The translations under genes were made by a program, and so were the position numbers. A stretch of DNA of 64,000 nt from Lederbergia galactosidilytica (GTDB lineage Bacteria; Bacillota; Bacilli; Bacillales; Bacillaceae_C): the NCBI RefSeq assembly GCF_017873565.1, contig NZ_JAGGKH010000011.1, positions 120,225 through 184,224 of the forward strand, in the 5' to 3' direction. Every line of letters begins with the position of its first letter. Position 1 is the stretch's first letter. Below, piece by piece: positions 54,074 to 61,806 of the stretch. The notes under the pieces are model-generated. The model ran no database searches and was not told the origin of the DNA. It saw only the letters and a program-made list of their open reading frames with translations.

Positions 54074-54445
54074 GCGGTAGGGAACGACAAGCTAATGTAA
54101 TGCCTCTAGGAAGACGTTCTTTGCTTCCTAGAGCGGTTAAAGTCATGAACATCGCTAGCGACATTCACCTGCACTAATAATTCCCCTACTGCAAGTACTA
54201 TAAGCTCCCCTGATGTTTCTTGTGAGAAGGAATAGGGAGATGCTAAGCTCGCTATATCTTGCATCAATGTCTGTGCATTACACTATTGTAAATAACTCCA
54301 AGTAAAATTCCCACAAACTTTTAGTCTTCTGAATAAATGGGCATCTTGCCTAAAAAATTGATTGTGTTTTTGTGCACCTTGTCCATAGCCTATTGAAAGC
54401 GGATTCTGTACAATGAAGTTACATTAATTTTAGGGGGTTTTATCA
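54074..54445. other. Gap upstream of msmX with hairpins
   Basis: Contains a perfect 10-bp stem CTCTAGGAAG / CTTCCTAGAG (54104-54133) shortly after the regulator's stop, lacking a T-run, and further weak inverted repeats (AAGCTCCCC ... GGGAG ... AAGCTC) that look like a decayed Bacillaceae repeat. A cre-like site lies at its end. No gene. Confidence 0.45.
54393..54408 (+). promoter_or_regulatory. Candidate cre (CcpA) site upstream of msmX
   Basis: TTGAAAGCGGATTCTG matches the cre consensus WTGNNARCGNWWWCAW except at the last two positions. It lies about 40 bp upstream of the msmX start, in or near the promoter, where CcpA would repress. Confidence 0.4.
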
Positions 54446-55546
54446 ATGGCTGAATTACGTCTCGATGGTATTTATAAAGTTTATGATAATAAAGTAACAG
54501 CAGTATCTGATTTCAATCTTCATGTAGAAGATAAAGAATTTATCGTCTTCGTTGGACCTTCCGGTTGTGGTAAATCTACAACACTACGTATGATCGCTGG
54601 TTTGGAAGAAATTTCTCAAGGTGACTTCTACATTGATGATAAAAGAGTAAACGATGTAGCACCTAAAGACCGTGATATTGCGATGGTGTTCCAAAACTAT
54701 GCCCTTTACCCACATATGAGTGTTTATGATAATATGGCATTTGGATTGAAATTACGTAAAATGCCGAAAAAAGAAATTGAAGAACGTGTAAATAACGCAG
54801 CAAAAATTCTTGGTCTTGAAAGTTTCCTTGATCGTAAACCGAAAGCACTTTCTGGTGGACAACGTCAGCGTGTTGCTTTAGGTCGTGCGATTGTCCGTGA
54901 TGCAAAAGTATTCCTTATGGACGAACCTTTATCTAACTTGGATGCAAAGCTTCGTGTGCAAATGCGTGCAGAAATCGCAAAATTGCACCAGAGACTACAA
55001 ACAACAACAATCTATGTTACCCATGACCAAACTGAGGCAATGACAATGGCTACACGAATTGTTGTAATGAAAGACGGAGTCATTCAACAAGTTGGTAGTC
55101 CGAAAGAAGTATATGATAATCCAGAGAATGTCTTTGTTGGTGGATTCATCGGATCTCCTGCAATGAACTTCTTCAACGGAAAACTTGAAGATGATGGTTT
55201 CAAAGTTGATGGAGGAGCAAAAGTAGCTGTACCAGAAGGCAAAATGAAAATGCTTCGTGAACAAGGTTATGTAGGGAAAGATCTTATGATGGGTGTACGT
55301 CCTGAAGATATCCATGATGAGCCTGCATTCATTGAAGCATCACCTAATTCAAGAATTACAGTCAAAATCGATGTTTCTGAGCTTTTAGGTGCTGAAACAC
55401 AGCTTTATTCCTCCATTGGAGAACAAGAATTTGTAGCAAAAATTGATTCTAGAACGATTGCAGAACCAGGACAATCCATGGAACTTGCTTTGGATATGAA
55501 CAAAGTACACTTTTTTGATACTGAGTCTGAACTTAGAATTCGCTAA
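54446..55546 (+). CDS. msmX: Multi-sugar ABC transporter ATPase MsmX
   Basis: ATPase subunit shared by several oligosaccharide ABC importers (maltodextrin, arabinan, galactan systems in B. subtilis). 366 residues: Walker [24 protein letters not shown]-loop, signature [15 protein letters not shown], Walker [13 protein letters not shown], switch His in [10 protein letters not shown], and the C-terminal regulatory OB domain ([10 protein letters not shown]). Family length. No transporter partners are encoded next to it, as usual for MsmX. The codon use is noticeably more biased (many CGT, GGT and GAA) than its neighbours, suggesting high expression. AGGGGG precedes the ATG; terminator follows. 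Confidence 0.95.
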   Translation: MAELRLDGIYKVYDNKVTAVSDFNLHVEDKEFIVFVGPSGCGKSTTLRMIAGLEEISQGDFYIDDKRVNDVAPKDRDIAMVFQNYALYPHMSVYDNMAFGLKLRKMPKKEIEERVNNAAKILGLESFLDRKPKALSGGQRQRVALGRAIVRDAKVFLMDEPLSNLDAKLRVQMRAEIAKLHQRLQTTTIYVTHDQTEAMTMATRIVVMKDGVIQQVGSPKEVYDNPENVFVGGFIGSPAMNFFNGKLEDDGFKVDGGAKVAVPEGKMKMLREQGYVGKDLMMGVRPEDIHDEPAFIEASPNSRITVKIDVSELLGAETQLYSSIGEQEFVAKIDSRTIAEPGQSMELALDMNKVHFFDTESELRIR

Positions 55547-55566
55547 AGCTATTTAAAACTTAACAG

Positions 55567-55604
55567 AAAAACCTACCTTTTTGGAAAAATTGGTAGGTTT
55601 TTTT
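55567..55604 (+). terminator. Terminator of msmX
   Basis: AAAAACCTACC pairs with GGTAGGTTTTT around a 14-nt loop, followed by further T residues. Confidence 0.85.
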
Positions 55605-55687
55605 ACTTTCTTTTAGAAAATAATATTCATAATCCAACACAATTCTTATTTCAAGATAAACCCGGGAAAAATTCCCACTAGCATTTA

Positions 55688-55717
55688 TGAATAATTTCAA
55701 AGTAAAAAAACATAATA
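55688..55717 (+). promoter_or_regulatory. Sigma-G promoter of the SASP gene
   Basis: TGAATA (55688-55693), 17-bp spacer, CATAATA (55711-55717): near-exact sigma-G elements. The transcript would start near 55724, so its 5' UTR is about 110 nt and contains the cloverleaf described next. Confidence 0.75.
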
Positions 55718-55741
55718 AAAAGTACAAACCACAATTCTCGC

Positions 55742-55802
55742 TGGGTCTTACCTCAGTAGGACACCTATAAGTGTGCTGGTGCAAATCCAGCTGACCCAAC
55801 CA
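55742..55802 (+). ncRNA. tRNA-like mini-cloverleaf with encoded CCA in the SASP leader
   Basis: 61 nt that fold like a shortened tRNA with no unpaired bases between arms: acceptor TGGGTCT / TGACCCA (6 of 7 pairs), T8 A9 as in tRNAs, a D-like arm CCT-CAGT-AGG, an anticodon-like arm ACAC-CTATAA-GTGT, a normal T-arm GCTGG-TGCAAAT-CCAGC, then A and CCA. It is about 15 nt shorter than a tRNA, all lost from the D and anticodon arms, and has no standard 7-nt anticodon loop. It lies inside the probable sigma-G transcript, ending 18 nt before the SASP ribosome site. A degraded tRNA gene or a leader regulatory structure are the main options. Confidence 0.6.
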
Positions 55803-55834
55803 TATCATAATAATACAACAAGGAGATGACAGAA

Positions 55835-56047
55835 ATGGCTAACAACAATTCTAACAACTCAAACCAAATCTTAGTACCTGGTGCTGAGCAAGCAATTGAC
55901 TCAATGAAAGTTGAAATCGCACAAGAGTTTGGTGTAAATCTTGGAGCCGATACAACTTCTCGTGCTAATGGTTCTGTTGGTGGAGAAATTACAAAGCGCC
56001 TAGTATCTATGGCTCAACAACAACTTGGCGGCGGCTATAACGGTTAA
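55835..56047 (+). CDS. Alpha/beta-type small acid-soluble spore protein
   Basis: A 70-residue SASP that coats and protects spore DNA and is later degraded by GPR. Family motifs: Asn-rich start, [19 protein letters not shown] (GPR cleavage at EIAQE/F), [22 protein letters not shown], and the C-terminal MAQQQLGG. The start is ATG 55835 (MANNNS) with AGGAG 9 nt upstream; the longer frame from 55826 begins inside the ribosome-site region. SspB-like by position relative to yheAB in B. subtilis, but alpha/beta SASPs are too alike to name safely. Sigma-G promoter upstream. Confidence 0.95.
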   Translation: MANNNSNNSNQILVPGAEQAIDSMKVEIAQEFGVNLGADTTSRANGSVGGEITKRLVSMAQQQLGGGYNG

Positions 56048-56068
56048 TAAAAATTGAATATAATGGCT

Positions 56069-56098
56069 AAAGCCCCCAAATTTGGGGGCTTTCCAATT
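56069..56098. terminator. Terminator between the SASP gene and fumC
   Basis: AAAGCCCCCAAA/TTTGGGGGCTTT, a perfect 24-bp palindrome usable in both directions between convergent genes. The following 56100-56225 stretch has no gene. Confidence 0.75.
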
Positions 56099-56225
56099 TT
56101 CAAACGATAAACCTACCTAATATCTGAGGTTCTAACATTGTAACGTTCAAGCCGACACTAATATAGGGGTCAAAAACGTCGCGAACTTAGCCGTTCTTCC
56201 TATCGCCATGGTGTTTGCGCATTAA

Positions 56226-57608
56226 TTATACATTAACCATCTTGCTTGGATCGATCCACTCATCATATTGTTCTGCTGTCAAATACCCTGTCTTAATCGC
56301 TGCTTCTTTTAAAGTGGTTCCATCTTTAAAAGCTAACTTAGCAATTTCAGCAGCTTTTTCATAGCCAATATGAGGATTTAAGGCAGTCACAAGCATAAGA
56401 GAGCGGTTAACATTTTCAGCAATCACATCTAAATTAGGCTCTAAACCTATGATACAATTCTCGTCAAAAGAAATCATACTGTCTGCCAAAAGTCGCACGG
56501 ACTGTAAAAAATTATAAATAATGACTGGCTTAAAAACATTTAATTCAAAATTCCCTTGACTGGCCGCAAACCCAATTGCTGCATCATTTCCCATTACTTG
56601 TGTTACAACCATTGTGATTGCTTCACTTTGGGTAGGGTTTACTTTACCTGGCATAATAGAACTCCCTGGCTCATTAGCCGGTATTGATAACTCTCCAATT
56701 CCACTTCGTGGCCCACTTGCTAACCACCGAACATCATTAGCAATTTTCATTAAATCGGCTGCCAATCCTTTAAGAGCTCCATGAACAAAGACAATTTCAT
56801 CATGGCTTGTCAATGCATGGAATTTGTTATCTGACGAAACAAAAGCGTAATTGGTTTGTTTCCCTAGTTGTTCAGCCACCATATCGCCAAAAGCAGGATC
56901 TGCGTTAATCCCCGTTCCTACGGCAGTACCACCAATGGCTAGATGGAGTAAATGCTCAACACTTTCTTTGATCATTTTTTCGCTTCTTTCCAACATTGCA
57001 CGCCAGCCACTAATTTCTTGACCTAATGTTAAAGGTGTCGCATCTTGTAAATGAGTACGACCAATTTTTATAATGTCCATATAGGCTTGTTCTTTTTCCT
57101 GTAGTGTAGATTTCAACTGTTGTAAAGCTGGTAATAATAACTCTTGGATTTCTTGGTAAGCGGCAACATGCATCGCCGTTGGAAAAGTGTCATTAGAGCT
57201 TTGAGACATGTTGACATCATCATTAGGATGAACTGTCTCCTCTATTCCTTGTTCCGCTAATAATTCATTCGCACGTCTGGAAACCACTTCATTTACGTTC
57301 ATATTAGATTGAGTTCCGCTTCCAGTTTGCCAAACAACTAGTGGAAAATGTTCATCAAATTTCCCTGCTAATACTTCATCACAGGCCTCGGTTATCGCTG
57401 TTTTTTTAGCAGAAGAAAGTTTGCCTAATTGATGATTGGCAATGGCTGCCGCTTTCTTAAGATGAGAAAAGGCTTTAATTACTTCCATAGAAACTTTTTC
57501 AGTTCCAATTTTAAAATTTTGCTTACTTCTTTGGGTTTGAGCACCCCAATATTTGTCATTTTGTACTTTAATTTCTCCGATTGTATCTTTCTCAATACGA
57601 AAATCCAT
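56226..57608 (-). CDS. fumC: Class II fumarate hydratase
   Basis: Cytosolic TCA-cycle enzyme converting fumarate to malate (citG in B. subtilis). The 460-residue product carries the fumarase/aspartase signature [16 protein letters not shown] with the catalytic serine loop, plus [34 protein letters not shown] and [15 protein letters not shown] [16 protein letters not shown]. Length normal. GGAGG precedes the ATG. Not at this locus in B. subtilis. Confidence 0.96.
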   Translation of the reverse strand: MDFRIEKDTIGEIKVQNDKYWGAQTQRSKQNFKIGTEKVSMEVIKAFSHLKKAAAIANHQLGKLSSAKKTAITEACDEVLAGKFDEHFPLVVWQTGSGTQSNMNVNEVVSRRANELLAEQGIEETVHPNDDVNMSQSSNDTFPTAMHVAAYQEIQELLLPALQQLKSTLQEKEQAYMDIIKIGRTHLQDATPLTLGQEISGWRAMLERSEKMIKESVEHLLHLAIGGTAVGTGINADPAFGDMVAEQLGKQTNYAFVSSDNKFHALTSHDEIVFVHGALKGLAADLMKIANDVRWLASGPRSGIGELSIPANEPGSSIMPGKVNPTQSEAITMVVTQVMGNDAAIGFAASQGNFELNVFKPVIIYNFLQSVRLLADSMISFDENCIIGLEPNLDVIAENVNRSLMLVTALNPHIGYEKAAEIAKLAFKDGTTLKEAAIKTGYLTAEQYDEWIDPSKMVNV

Positions 57609-57718
57609 ATGTATAGCCTCCTATATCTAACATCCTCTTCTCTATTTTCTCATAATCAACAGAATTTTTCATCTTCTAACATGAATATTTATGGATAATT
57701 TATCCGCTATTATTTGGC

Positions 57719-57763
57719 ATAAAAAAAGCAACCCAATAGTCGAAAAATAAACTGATGGGTTGC
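57719..57763 (-). terminator. Terminator of the class A PBP gene
   Basis: On the minus strand GCAACCCATCAG pairs with CTATTGGGTTGC (outer 8 bp perfect) and is followed by TTTTTTT, just past the stop codon. Confidence 0.85.
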
Positions 57764-57769
57764 CTGTCA

Positions 57770-59842
57770 TTATTCAAATTTCTGTTTAAGTTTCTTTCTC
57801 AATTTTTCTTCCATTTCCCGCAATTTCCCTTTTCCCTTGTCCATTTTATCTTTCCATTTTTCTGCTTCATTTGTCATTTTTTCATCAAAATCTTTTAATT
57901 TTTCTTTAATCGAACGATTATCCTTTTTATTTTGTTCTTCGATATTCTGATTGATTGATTTTGTTTTAAAATCTTCATTTTCTATATGGGGAAGACTGTT
58001 CGCCATCATACTACGAAAAATTGGCACTACAACGTCGCCACTTGTTCCTTTTAAATAATGCTGTTGGTCCGTGTAATCATATCCCAGCCAAACCGCACCG
58101 ACCAAATTTGGTGTATAGCCAACAAACCACTGATCTTTCGTTCCATTTTCATCAAAAGATACCTGTGTTGAACCTGTCTTCCCAGCTAGCTTATACCCAT
58201 CAATTTTCGCTTTACTTCCTGTTCCCGAATCAATGACATTCAATAACATTGCCGTCATTTGTTCAGCAGTAAATGCATCCATTACGCGTGTTTTTTTAGG
58301 ATGAACCTCTACCTCTACATTCCCTGTTGGTCCAACAATTTTTGTAATAATATGGCTTTGAATACGTTGGCCACCATTTGCAAAAGCTGAGTAGGCTTCC
58401 GCCATTTGCTTAGGGGAATATCCTGTGTCTGTACCACCAAGTGCCAGACTCAAATTTTTATCTTTATCTGAAACAGGAAGCCCGAATTTTTCAAGCGCTT
58501 GGCTCCCCTTTTCTATTCCAATTTCATTTAACAGCCAAACAGCTGGAACGTTCAAGGAATCTTCAATGGCCTGATACATTGGCACTTCACCTGCATATTG
58601 ATGGTTTGCATTTCGTGGTTTATAACCATCAAAAGAAAGTGATTCCTCATCTTTCAAGATCGAATTAGCATTGTAACCTGCTTCTAATGCAGGAGTATAG
58701 ACGGCTAAAGGCTTAATAACAGATCCTGGTTGTGCCGTTAATTGCGTTGCACGATTATATCCTCGAAACGTATGCTCCCCACGCCCACCTACAAGCCCAC
58801 GAATCCCTCCTGTTTTCGGATCAAGTAACACAGCGCCACTTTGTGCTAAAGTTCCATCACTACTACTAGGGAACAGAGCATCATTATTGTATACATTTTC
58901 CAATGATGATTGTAGGTTTTGGTCCATCTGTGTATATATTTTATAACCCCTTGTTAGAATTTCATCCTGTGTAAGTCCGTATTTGTTAATTGCTTCATTT
59001 AGCACCGCATCAACATAATAAGGATACTTTCCTTTCAATGGATCTTCACCTTGATTATTTAAGACGATTTTTTCATTCAAGGCTTGATTCATCTCGTCTT
59101 CTGTAATCATTCCGTACTTTTCCATCTGTCTTAAAACAATGTCACGTCGTTCGATAGATGCTTCCATATTTTTATAAGGATCTAATGCTGAGGGACGATT
59201 TATAATACCTGCTAACATCGCCGCTTCACTAATCGTGATATTCCCTACATCCTTACCGAAATATGTTTTAGAGGCGTTTTGAACTCCCCAACCACCACTG
59301 CCAAAAAATACTTGATTCATATACATTTCTAAAATCTCGTCTTTTGTAAAAGATTTCTCTAACTTGACAGCAAGAAAAATCTCTTCCAGCTTTCGTTTGT
59401 ATGTTCTTTCAGGTGATAATAAAGCAACCTTAGTCAATTGCTGTGTTATTGTGCTACCACCTGCAGTAATTCTTCCAGCTTTTAAATTAGAGAAAAAGGC
59501 ACGCATGATCCCTTTCACATCAAAACCATTATGTTCACGAAATCGATGGTCTTCAATTGCAATAATCGCTTCCTGTAAATGCTCTGGAACTTCGTCAATC
59601 GAAACTCCTTCCATTCTATTTGCGGAGATTTTGCTGGCCTCATCGCCATCTTTATCATAAATAATGGTTGATTGTGACAATCCTTGTTTTAGTGCTTCCA
59701 CGTTTGTGGTACTAGCAACCCAGGCAAAATAGCCCAATCCAAGTAAAATAACTAAAGAAATCATTAAGATTAAAATCTGATTTAAATGTGCTTTTTTCCA
59801 AAATCTTTTTATTGCTTCTACAATTGTTGTGATTGATTTCAT
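57770..59842 (-). CDS. Class A penicillin-binding protein (PbpF/PbpG type)
   Basis: A bifunctional peptidoglycan synthase of 690 residues. One N-terminal transmembrane helix (about 22-44). GT51 glycosyltransferase with EDHRFREHNGFD (catalytic Glu97), GGSTITQQL and RKLEEIFLAVKLE. Transpeptidase with SVIK (Ser374-Lys377), SLN (429-431) and LAGKTGSTQ. The tail after about 640 is a lysine/glutamate-rich helix (NIEEQNKKDNRSIKEKL...). The size matches the B. subtilis PbpF and PbpG proteins, both sporulation-linked; which one it is cannot be told here. Upstream promoter looks sigma-A type. Confidence 0.88.
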   Translation of the reverse strand: MKSITTIVEAIKRFWKKAHLNQILILMISLVILLGLGYFAWVASTTNVEALKQGLSQSTIIYDKDGDEASKISANRMEGVSIDEVPEHLQEAIIAIEDHRFREHNGFDVKGIMRAFFSNLKAGRITAGGSTITQQLTKVALLSPERTYKRKLEEIFLAVKLEKSFTKDEILEMYMNQVFFGSGGWGVQNASKTYFGKDVGNITISEAAMLAGIINRPSALDPYKNMEASIERRDIVLRQMEKYGMITEDEMNQALNEKIVLNNQGEDPLKGKYPYYVDAVLNEAINKYGLTQDEILTRGYKIYTQMDQNLQSSLENVYNNDALFPSSSDGTLAQSGAVLLDPKTGGIRGLVGGRGEHTFRGYNRATQLTAQPGSVIKPLAVYTPALEAGYNANSILKDEESLSFDGYKPRNANHQYAGEVPMYQAIEDSLNVPAVWLLNEIGIEKGSQALEKFGLPVSDKDKNLSLALGGTDTGYSPKQMAEAYSAFANGGQRIQSHIITKIVGPTGNVEVEVHPKKTRVMDAFTAEQMTAMLLNVIDSGTGSKAKIDGYKLAGKTGSTQVSFDENGTKDQWFVGYTPNLVGAVWLGYDYTDQQHYLKGTSGDVVVPIFRSMMANSLPHIENEDFKTKSINQNIEEQNKKDNRSIKEKLKDFDEKMTNEAEKWKDKMDKGKGKLREMEEKLRKKLKQKFE

Positions 59843-59884
59843 AGCAATTTCACCACTTCTTCAAGTTCATTAACCAAATACACT

Positions 59885-59913
59885 ATAATACTTTTATATA
59901 AGATAATCCACAA
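59885..59913 (-). promoter_or_regulatory. Promoter upstream of the PBP gene
   Basis: On the minus strand TTGTGG, 17-bp spacer, TATTAT, about 43 nt before the start codon. Sigma-A-like; I see no clear sigma-F or sigma-G site. Confidence 0.45.
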
Positions 59914-60122
59914 CTTCTTACTTATTCTTACATAATTTTATCTCATTATTAGTAAATTAGCTGTTCTTTATTGAGGATGCATATAAAAGATTGTATGATA
60001 ATAAGTATAAATTAATTGGTTTTTTAGATGAAACAATCGAAACTAATAAATTTTTGGTAATTATTGGTAAATACAGAAGGATATTTATTGTGAGAGCCGA
60101 ATTAAAGAGAAGAGGTGAAAAA

Positions 60123-61226
60123 ATGAGCCAAATAAAAGAAGACGTTTTATCCTCTATACAAATGCAGAAGAAGAGAGTTTTGGCACATTGGAAGGAAAAA
60201 CTTCTCAAGTCACCAGATAACATTTTTAATGAATGGATGGAAACTCATATAAAATTAATGTTTGATATCTTCCTAAGTGCCACTACATTATCCGAATTAG
60301 AGAAAGAAAAATATTTACAAGAAAAAGCCGAAGAACTTTCAAGGAAATTAATATATAAACCAAGTATTGTGCATTTCTTAGTACAGAATATCACAAGTAT
60401 AAAAACCGAAATGACCGCAATTATTTTTAAATTGCCTATTCAAGAAGAAAACCATTTTGTTTTTTATTATAAACTATCTTCCATTATTGATTCTTTTATA
60501 TTTTATTTATTAAAATCTCTAGCTGAGTCAGAAAAATCTTTACACGAGGCTAAAAAGGAACATGAAGATCGCTTAACCCTCTTAGGTCAGATGACTGCGA
60601 GCTTTGTTCATGAATTTCGTAACCCCTTAACAACTGTAGATGGATTTATTCAATTACTTCGTTCCGATAGACCAGATCTTCCCTATCTAGATATTATTCA
60701 AGATGAGTTAAGCGATTTAAAAGTAAAAATAACCCAATTTCTAATGCTTTCTAAAAAAGAAAAGACCAATCTAAAAAAAGGTATTTTTTCCTTATCTGAT
60801 CAATTTGATCAGATTCTTTCCTTCATTTACCCAAAAATTTTAGAGTCCAATGTTCAACTCGATACAAATTTTATTGGAAAACTATACATAAATGGATATG
60901 CCGAAGAAATTAAACAAGTCCTCATCAATATTATTTTCAATGCAATAGAGGCGATGTCCCGCCAAGTTTCCAAGCCAGTTATAAAGATAACAGGCTATCA
61001 AGAACGGCACCAGAATTACATCAAAATAGCAAATTCTGGTCCTAAAATACCCGAGAATATTGTTGAAACGATTTTCGATCCTTTCTTTACTACTAAAAAT
61101 TCAGGAACAGGATTAGGGCTTTATGTATGTAAAGAAATTATAACCAAACACAAAGGCAATTTAATTTGCTCATCTGATGATAATTGGACAGAATTCACAA
61201 TTATTCTTCCAGTTTCACATGTATAA
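60123..61226 (+). CDS. Orphan sensor histidine kinase, sporulation-kinase-like
   Basis: A cytosolic histidine kinase of 367 residues. Residues 1-145 form a helical N-terminal domain (HWKEKLLKSPDNIFNEWME..., resembling the HisK_N domain of some Bacillus kinases), then the H-box FVHEFRNPLTTVDGFIQLL with His163, N-box NIIFNAIEAMSR, G1 IANSGPKIPENI, F-box FDPFFTTK and G2 GTGLGLYVCKEI. No transmembrane helix and no response regulator gene next to it, like the orphan phosphorelay kinases feeding Spo0F. Start ATG at 60123 with AGAGGTGA upstream; the frame extends to 59991 without a better start. Terminator follows. Confidence 0.85.
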   Translation: MSQIKEDVLSSIQMQKKRVLAHWKEKLLKSPDNIFNEWMETHIKLMFDIFLSATTLSELEKEKYLQEKAEELSRKLIYKPSIVHFLVQNITSIKTEMTAIIFKLPIQEENHFVFYYKLSSIIDSFIFYLLKSLAESEKSLHEAKKEHEDRLTLLGQMTASFVHEFRNPLTTVDGFIQLLRSDRPDLPYLDIIQDELSDLKVKITQFLMLSKKEKTNLKKGIFSLSDQFDQILSFIYPKILESNVQLDTNFIGKLYINGYAEEIKQVLINIIFNAIEAMSRQVSKPVIKITGYQERHQNYIKIANSGPKIPENIVETIFDPFFTTKNSGTGLGLYVCKEIITKHKGNLICSSDDNWTEFTIILPVSHV

Positions 61227-61231
61227 AGTTG

Positions 61232-61262
61232 AGTGGAGAGAAAAGATTCTCTCCACTTTCCT
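61232..61262 (+). terminator. Terminator of the kinase gene
   Basis: AGTGGAGAGAA and TTCTCTCCACT, a perfect 11-bp stem with a short loop followed by TTCC; moderate T-run. Confidence 0.7.
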
Positions 61263-61307
61263 GCTTTCTTAAAACAAGTATACAGCCTTACATTGATCTT
61301 TCTTATC

Positions 61308-61436
61308 CTACAACCAAGCTGCACCAACGATAATCAACAGGATAAATAATACAACAATCAACGCAAAGCCACCGCCGTAGCCGTAACCACCGCCAGCTCC
61401 GCCAGCATATCCGCCGTAGCCGCCACAGAAGCCCAT
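61308..61436 (-). CDS. YjcZ-family sporulation mini-protein, glycine-rich
   Basis: A 42-residue protein: glycine/tyrosine-rich start ([20 protein letters not shown]) and one hydrophobic helix ([19 protein letters not shown]). The helix differs from the protein at 42034 by one residue, so the two are paralogues. GGAGGTGAG precedes the ATG. Family found in spore formers; likely sporulation-stage expression. One cysteine near the N-terminus. Confidence 0.88.
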   Translation of the reverse strand: MGFCGGYGGYAGGAGGGYGYGGGFALIVVLFILLIIVGAAWL

Positions 61437-61589
61437 ATTCTCACCTCCAGGTCAGAATTAAAGAGTGAATGATCACCCTTGCATCATATACTATTCAAAA
61501 GATCAAAAAGATGTATGGACGCTAAAGAACTTTTTTACTTTTATCGTTTATTTATTTTGATATACTTAAGGGTATGATTGAAAGTGGAT

Positions 61590-61783
61590 GTTCAAAAATC
61601 TGATAAGAGGACATATCAATACGGGAGGCGTTTCGTTTAGTACCTATATATCCACGAGTTGAAGTGATGGCAAAAATATTTTTCTGCTTGAAACTCCTTA
61701 TCCTGGAAGATTTGTATAAACGCAGTACTAAGTATTTGTTTCTAACACCTTTAACCATCTTCTCTCTATATCCCTTTTTGAAC
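61590..61783 (+). repeat. GTTCAAAAAG-ended element, copy E (upstream of topB)
   Basis: 194 bp. Distal end GTTCAAAAATCTGATAAGAG, proximal end (reverse strand GTTCAAAAAGGGATATAGAG) give an imperfect inverted repeat of about 20 bp. The ends match copy D closely (TCTGATAA and TCCCTTTTTGAACAC). It ends 23 bp before the topB start. The interior is not similar to copy A. Confidence 0.75.
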
Positions 61784-61806
61784 ACTATTTGAAAGGAGTT
61801 CTTTAG

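Noticed and set aside
55742..55802. A normal tRNA gene
   Set aside because: 15 nt too short, with no 7-nt anticodon loop and one acceptor mismatch; kept only as a tRNA-like structure.
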